This document shows positions 15,801 to 18,042 of a stretch of 18,042 nt of DNA, piece by piece (the stretch's first letter is position 1; every line of letters begins with the position of its first letter). The notes under the pieces were generated by a model that saw only the letters and a list, made by a program, of their open reading frames with translations, was not told where the DNA came from and did not search any database. The position numbers were made by a program, and so were the translations under genes. This DNA comes from an uncultured Chitinophagaceae bacterium. Lineage in GTDB: Bacteria > Bacteroidota > Bacteroidia > Chitinophagales > Chitinophagaceae. The stretch is taken from assembly GCA_946885335.1 (NCBI GenBank), contig CAMPGG010000035.1:1-18042 (forward strand), given 5' to 3'.

Positions 15801-16223
15801 GTCAAATTTCAATTACCCGAATTGGAAGCCGGACCACACACCCTGAAGATCAAAGCCTGGGATGTAATGAATAATTCTAATGAAACCAATATTCAATTTA
15901 TAGTTGGTAAAGAGGAAGAACTGGAACTCAAGCACGTTTTAAATTATCCCAATCCATTTTCTACCAGGACTCAATTCTGGTTTACCCATAATCAACCTGG
16001 TCGCGACTTAAAGGTTACCTTACAAATCTTTACGATGGGGGGAAGGCTTATTAAATCATTAAAATCTACAATAAATACACCCGGAAACCGTTCTTTTGAA
16101 CTTGAATGGGATGCCAGGGATGAATTTGGTGATAAAGTTGGTCGCGGAGTTTACTTCTATAAATTAAGAGTTGTTTCCGGTGCACACCATAAAGAGGTGA
16201 TTGAAAAACTGTTCATTTTTTAG
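12810..16223 (+). CDS. porU: type IX secretion system sortase PorU
   Basis: PorU is the cell-surface sortase of the type IX system: a gingipain-like (peptidase C25) protease that removes the C-terminal targeting domain from secreted cargo and joins cargo to anionic lipopolysaccharide. The 1137-residue product starts with a signal peptide (about 1-19, ending STRAQ). The frame also has a TTG at 12804, but the ATG at 12810 gives a better signal peptide. The C25 domain spans roughly 400-770. The catalytic dyad is visible as His645 in NYNGHGG and Cys679 in TATCDFAPYD. Nearby family phrases are YLLLFGDASFDFKNR, YVTDDFFG, DVGIGRIPASN and FTLLGDPALTLAFP. The C-terminus has an immunoglobulin-like CTD/FlgD-type fold starting at LNYPNPFSTRTQF and ending in YFYKLRVVSG. 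porV follows after 77 bases. Confidence 0.95.
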   Translation: MVRILLLYCCLCVFVSTRAQRTYAPHSVLATGNWFKVAANQPGIYKMDIPFLAGLGLNVNGVPSSSIRVFGNGGGMLPEANTISRPDDLRENAIMIMDGGDGILNGNDYVLFYANGPHYWVKDSVNRQFIHQKNLYSDQSFYYVTVQGTGKRVQPVNSVGGSPVDIDSYDFRYFYELDSVNFLGSGKDWFGEEFADAPGKTVFRQFPVPIVNRLSTQPVHLVSNLVSRSVGSASSFDIRINSQAVQQVNIPAVGTVIHDVFARQQEVATGASPIADTLAIQYHYVPASFNAQGWLNWFRVFARSLLAMPANGQLLFRDWQSVGNSRGNFRIANAGDNLMVWDITDVANPINNAGEKQGNTFQFDADCRELKEYVAFYPNQTYIPVAMGKVPNQDLHHVSAIDYLLVTHPSLLNQAERLASFHQQKNNLRTRVVTTDQVFNEFSSGTPDPTAIRDFVKMYFDKAGELGDTIKYLLLFGDASFDFKNRLLNNTNLVPAYQSANSLDPLSTYVTDDFFGFLEDEEDINSGLRINTLDVGIGRIPASNLEQAKNYVDKVIAYHADQSLGPWRNQLSFIADDEDQNLHLNDAEIITKTASETNELFNAAKIYLDAFRQESSPGGSSYPQATDAINNQVYNGTLIWNYNGHGGPFRLAEETILDQQSVNAWQNANKLPLFITATCDFAPYDNPTIASLGENILLRPETGGIALMTTTRVVFAYSNRIMNDNYIKFALEPKQGKEYLSLGEAVRAAKNYTYQTSGDVTNNRKFTLLGDPALTLAFPKLNTQITSINGLDPVIKPDTLKATDKVTMEGVVTDLSGNILNSFNGTVYPTVYDKEQTVYTLANDPGSQVVGFNSRQNILYKGKASVTNGRYTFSFKMPKDIRYNFGNGRISLYAEDGSEDANGLENRVIIGGIGDQANDDKEGPEIKAFLNDDRFVDGSLVNAQPILIVKLADSSGINTAGTGIGHDIIATLDEDNRRYFVLNEFYESALDSYQQGTVKFQLPELEAGPHTLKIKAWDVMNNSNETNIQFIVGKEEELELKHVLNYPNPFSTRTQFWFTHNQPGRDLKVTLQIFTMGGRLIKSLKSTINTPGNRSFELEWDARDEFGDKVGRGVYFYKLRVVSGAHHKEVIEKLFIF

Positions 16224-16300
16224 TATTCAGATAAAAATCAATACTTTAGCCTCCATTTTTCAAATCCTGGATCTTTCAAAATCAATATAAAATTGAATAC

Positions 16301-17455
16301 ATGAGACTAGCTGCTATTAGAATCGCTACCGGAATTTTATTATTAGGAGCCGTAGTAACGAAAGTAAATGCGCAAACGGCTGAAAGAATTAATGTAGTAA
16401 CAACGGCGGTTCCTTTCTTGAGGATTTCTCCGGATGCAAGAGCAGGTGGTATGGGAGATTTAGGTGTTGCCACAACACCAGATGTAAATTCCGCTTTTTG
16501 GAATCTGGCAAAAACACCATTTAACGAAGCCAATGCCGGCATTGGCGTTACTTACACACCATGGTTAAAAGACCTTGGTTTAAATGATGTATACCTGGCT
16601 TCACTTACAGGGTTTTATAAGTTTGATGAATTACAGGCTATCTCAGCATCCGTCAGGTATTTTAGTTTAGGTAACATCCAGTTTACAGATAACCTGGGAA
16701 ATGATCTGAATACATTTCGTCCAAGAGAATTTGGTATTGACCTGGGCTATTCCCGCAGGCTTACGGATCAATTAGGTATTGGTGTGGGATTAAAATATAT
16801 TTATTCAAACCTGGCCGGTGGTACCGGGGGTGGAACTACTTATAAAGCTGGTAATGCAGTAGCCGGTGATCTTTCCATGTATTATAATGCAACCAACGAC
16901 CTGGGACAGGGTTGGGCATTTGGAGCAGCTTTGACAAACCTCGGATCAAAAATCGCCTATACGGATAATGCGGATCAAAAAGATTTTATTCCTGCCAACC
17001 TGGGTTTAGGAACAACCTATACAAGAGTATTCAATGAGCAGAACAAAATTAGTTTTGGTGTTGATGTAAATAAATTATTGGTTCCAACCCCACCTGCAGA
17101 AGGTGACCAGGCGGGTTTGGATGAATATCGCAGTAAAGGTGTTATGAGCAGTTGGTTCAGTTCTTTCGGTGATGCACCCGGTGGATTTAAAGAAGAAGTA
17201 AAAGAGTTCCAGGTTTCAGTTGGTGCAGAATATATGTATAACGAGCAGTTTGCATTAAGAGCAGGTTATTTTCATGAAGACAAAACAAAAGGTAATCGCC
17301 AATATTTCACCATGGGTGTTGGTGTAAACTATAATGTATTTGGTTTGAATTTTTCTTACCTGCTGCCTTCGGGTAGTGGCGTTAATCGCAACCCGCTTTC
17401 CAATACCCTTCGTTTTTCTTTGGTTTGGAATTTGGATGATATGGCTAGCGAATAA
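16301..17455 (+). CDS. porV: type IX secretion outer membrane protein PorV (LptO)
   Basis: PorV is an outer-membrane beta-barrel that takes cargo from the SprA translocon and shuttles it to the PorU sortase. The 384-residue product has a signal peptide (about 1-25, cleavage after VNAQ) and the PorV N-terminal signature VPFLRISPDARAGGMGDLGV followed by NSAFWNLAKTPF. The rest is a repeating pattern of amphipathic strands with aromatic girdles (GVTYTPW, SLTGFYKFDEL, FGIDLGYSRRL, VGLKYIYSNLAGG, FALRAGYFHED), ending TLRFSLVWNLDD, typical of a FadL-like barrel. It lies 77 bases after porU on the same strand and is followed 20 bases later by a strong terminator, so porU-porV is probably one transcriptional unit, possibly with an extra promoter in the gap. 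Confidence 0.95.
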   Translation: MRLAAIRIATGILLLGAVVTKVNAQTAERINVVTTAVPFLRISPDARAGGMGDLGVATTPDVNSAFWNLAKTPFNEANAGIGVTYTPWLKDLGLNDVYLASLTGFYKFDELQAISASVRYFSLGNIQFTDNLGNDLNTFRPREFGIDLGYSRRLTDQLGIGVGLKYIYSNLAGGTGGGTTYKAGNAVAGDLSMYYNATNDLGQGWAFGAALTNLGSKIAYTDNADQKDFIPANLGLGTTYTRVFNEQNKISFGVDVNKLLVPTPPAEGDQAGLDEYRSKGVMSSWFSSFGDAPGGFKEEVKEFQVSVGAEYMYNEQFALRAGYFHEDKTKGNRQYFTMGVGVNYNVFGLNFSYLLPSGSGVNRNPLSNTLRFSLVWNLDDMASE

Positions 17456-17475
17456 TAAATTCATTGATAAAAATT

Positions 17476-17509
17476 AAAAACGTCCCGGTAATTATGCCGG
17501 GACGTTTTT
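17476..17509 (+). terminator. strong intrinsic terminator after porV
   Basis: CGTCCCGG (17481-17488) and CCGGGACG (17497-17504) form an eight-pair GC-rich stem with an eight-base loop. Five T residues follow on the plus strand and five A residues precede it, so it could work in both directions. It starts about 20 bases after the porV stop and separates porU-porV from ispF. Confidence 0.92.
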
Positions 17510-17547
17510 GTTTGCGGATATTTGCGCATCAACATTAAAAATGGAAT

Positions 17548-18036
17548 ATGAGTTACAGAATAGGTTCGGGAATTGACTTTCACCAATTGGCAACGGGTTA
17601 TGATTTATGGATTGGCGGCATAAAAATTCCGCATCACAAAGGATCGGTTGGTCACAGTGATGCGGATGTGTTATTGCATGCCATTTGCGATGCATTGCTT
17701 GGTGCATTAGCTTTGGGTGATATCGGTTTGCATTTTCCAAATACATCTTCTGAATTTAAAAATATAGACAGCAAGATTTTGTTGAAAAGAACGATGGACA
17801 TCATCACCGAAAAAAAATACAAAGTGGTGAATGTTGACAGCACCCTTTGCCTGGAAGAGCCCAAAATAAAACCATACGTTAAACAAATGCAGCAGGTTAT
17901 TGCAAGTATTTTACAGGTTAATGAAGATGATGTATCCATCAAAGCAACTACAACCGAAAAAATGGGATTTGCCGGCAGGGAAGAAGGATTATTTGCACAG
18001 GCCACTGTGTTGTTACAAAAACAATTGGACAATTAG
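17548..18036 (+). CDS. ispF: 2-C-methyl-D-erythritol 2,4-cyclodiphosphate synthase
   Basis: IspF converts CDP-methylerythritol 2-phosphate into methylerythritol 2,4-cyclodiphosphate with release of CMP, a cytoplasmic step of the MEP isoprenoid pathway, acting as a zinc-dependent homotrimer. The 162 residues match the family. Zinc ligands are Asp10 and His12 in GSGIDFHQL and His44 in [18 protein letters not shown]. Asp58 lies in LGDIGLHFP. The CDP-binding motif [15 protein letters not shown] contains Thr134, Thr135 and Glu137. The usual FPD stretch reads FPN (Asn65), a mild variation. The ATG at 17548 is used because the family starts right there (YRIGSGID); the ATG at 17541 is out of frame. 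It has its own transcription start after the porV terminator, though no clear promoter boxes were found. Confidence 0.96.
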   Translation: MSYRIGSGIDFHQLATGYDLWIGGIKIPHHKGSVGHSDADVLLHAICDALLGALALGDIGLHFPNTSSEFKNIDSKILLKRTMDIITEKKYKVVNVDSTLCLEEPKIKPYVKQMQQVIASILQVNEDDVSIKATTTEKMGFAGREEGLFAQATVLLQKQLDN

Positions 18037-18042
18037 ACAATT

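Noticed and set aside
12810..16223. Annotation as a secreted gingipain protease
   Set aside because: The C25 dyad is present, but the length, C-terminal domain and position between gldJ and porV are those of the PorU sortase.
16224..16300. TACTTTAG as a -7 box for porV
   Set aside because: It has one mismatch to TAnnTTTG and no TTTG -33 box at the right distance; porV may simply be read with porU.

Overview
The window reads as chromosomal DNA of a Bacteroidota bacterium, most likely of the Chitinophagaceae or a near relative. The reasons are the GldJ, PorU and PorV components of the type IX secretion/gliding system, which are confined to this phylum, the moderately AT-rich coding style, and the lack of clear Shine-Dalgarno sequences before most starts. 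The family-level guess is inference from the style of the proteins. I see no rRNA, tRNA, CRISPR array, IS element or prophage gene, and no gene-free stretch longer than 300 bases. The longest gaps are 1468-1705 and 12631-12809.

Left part (1-6252, plus strand): a hexuronate (glucuronate/galacturonate) catabolic block. In order: altronate dehydratase UxaA (cut by the window edge), a 238-base gap full of palindromes, uronate isomerase UxaC, 2-keto-3-deoxygluconate kinase KdgK, KDPG/KHG aldolase Eda (overlapping kdgK), and an ExuT-like major facilitator permease. Together they import a hexuronate, isomerise it, and take altronate through KDG and KDPG to pyruvate and glyceraldehyde-3-phosphate. 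The reductase step (UxaB) and a dedicated regulator are not in the window and may lie upstream.

Middle part (6326-9631): small membrane and redox genes of uncertain role. A VKOR-like membrane protein that keeps only the CxxC cysteine pair is followed 6 bases later by an SPW-repeat-like membrane protein. Tail-to-tail with these is a short-chain dehydrogenase/reductase with a C-terminal membrane anchor. Upstream of that gene, on the minus strand, is an unrecognised soluble protein. Divergent from it are a 38-residue small ORF and a small membrane protein, joined by a TAATG stop/start overlap.

Right part (9666-18042): cell-envelope and secretion genes. murF and gldJ lie on the minus strand, separated by a strong palindromic terminator. 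porU and porV lie divergently on the plus strand, followed by a strong terminator and ispF. gldJ-porU-porV is a known linked T9SS set: GldJ is the outer-membrane gliding lipoprotein, PorU the C25-type sortase that cleaves cargo C-terminal domains, and PorV its outer-membrane partner. MurF (peptidoglycan precursor) and IspF (MEP isoprenoid pathway) are housekeeping neighbours.

The items most worth a second look are the palindrome-rich element between uxaA and uxaC, the VKOR homologue without its loop cysteines, and the coupled 38-residue small ORF.
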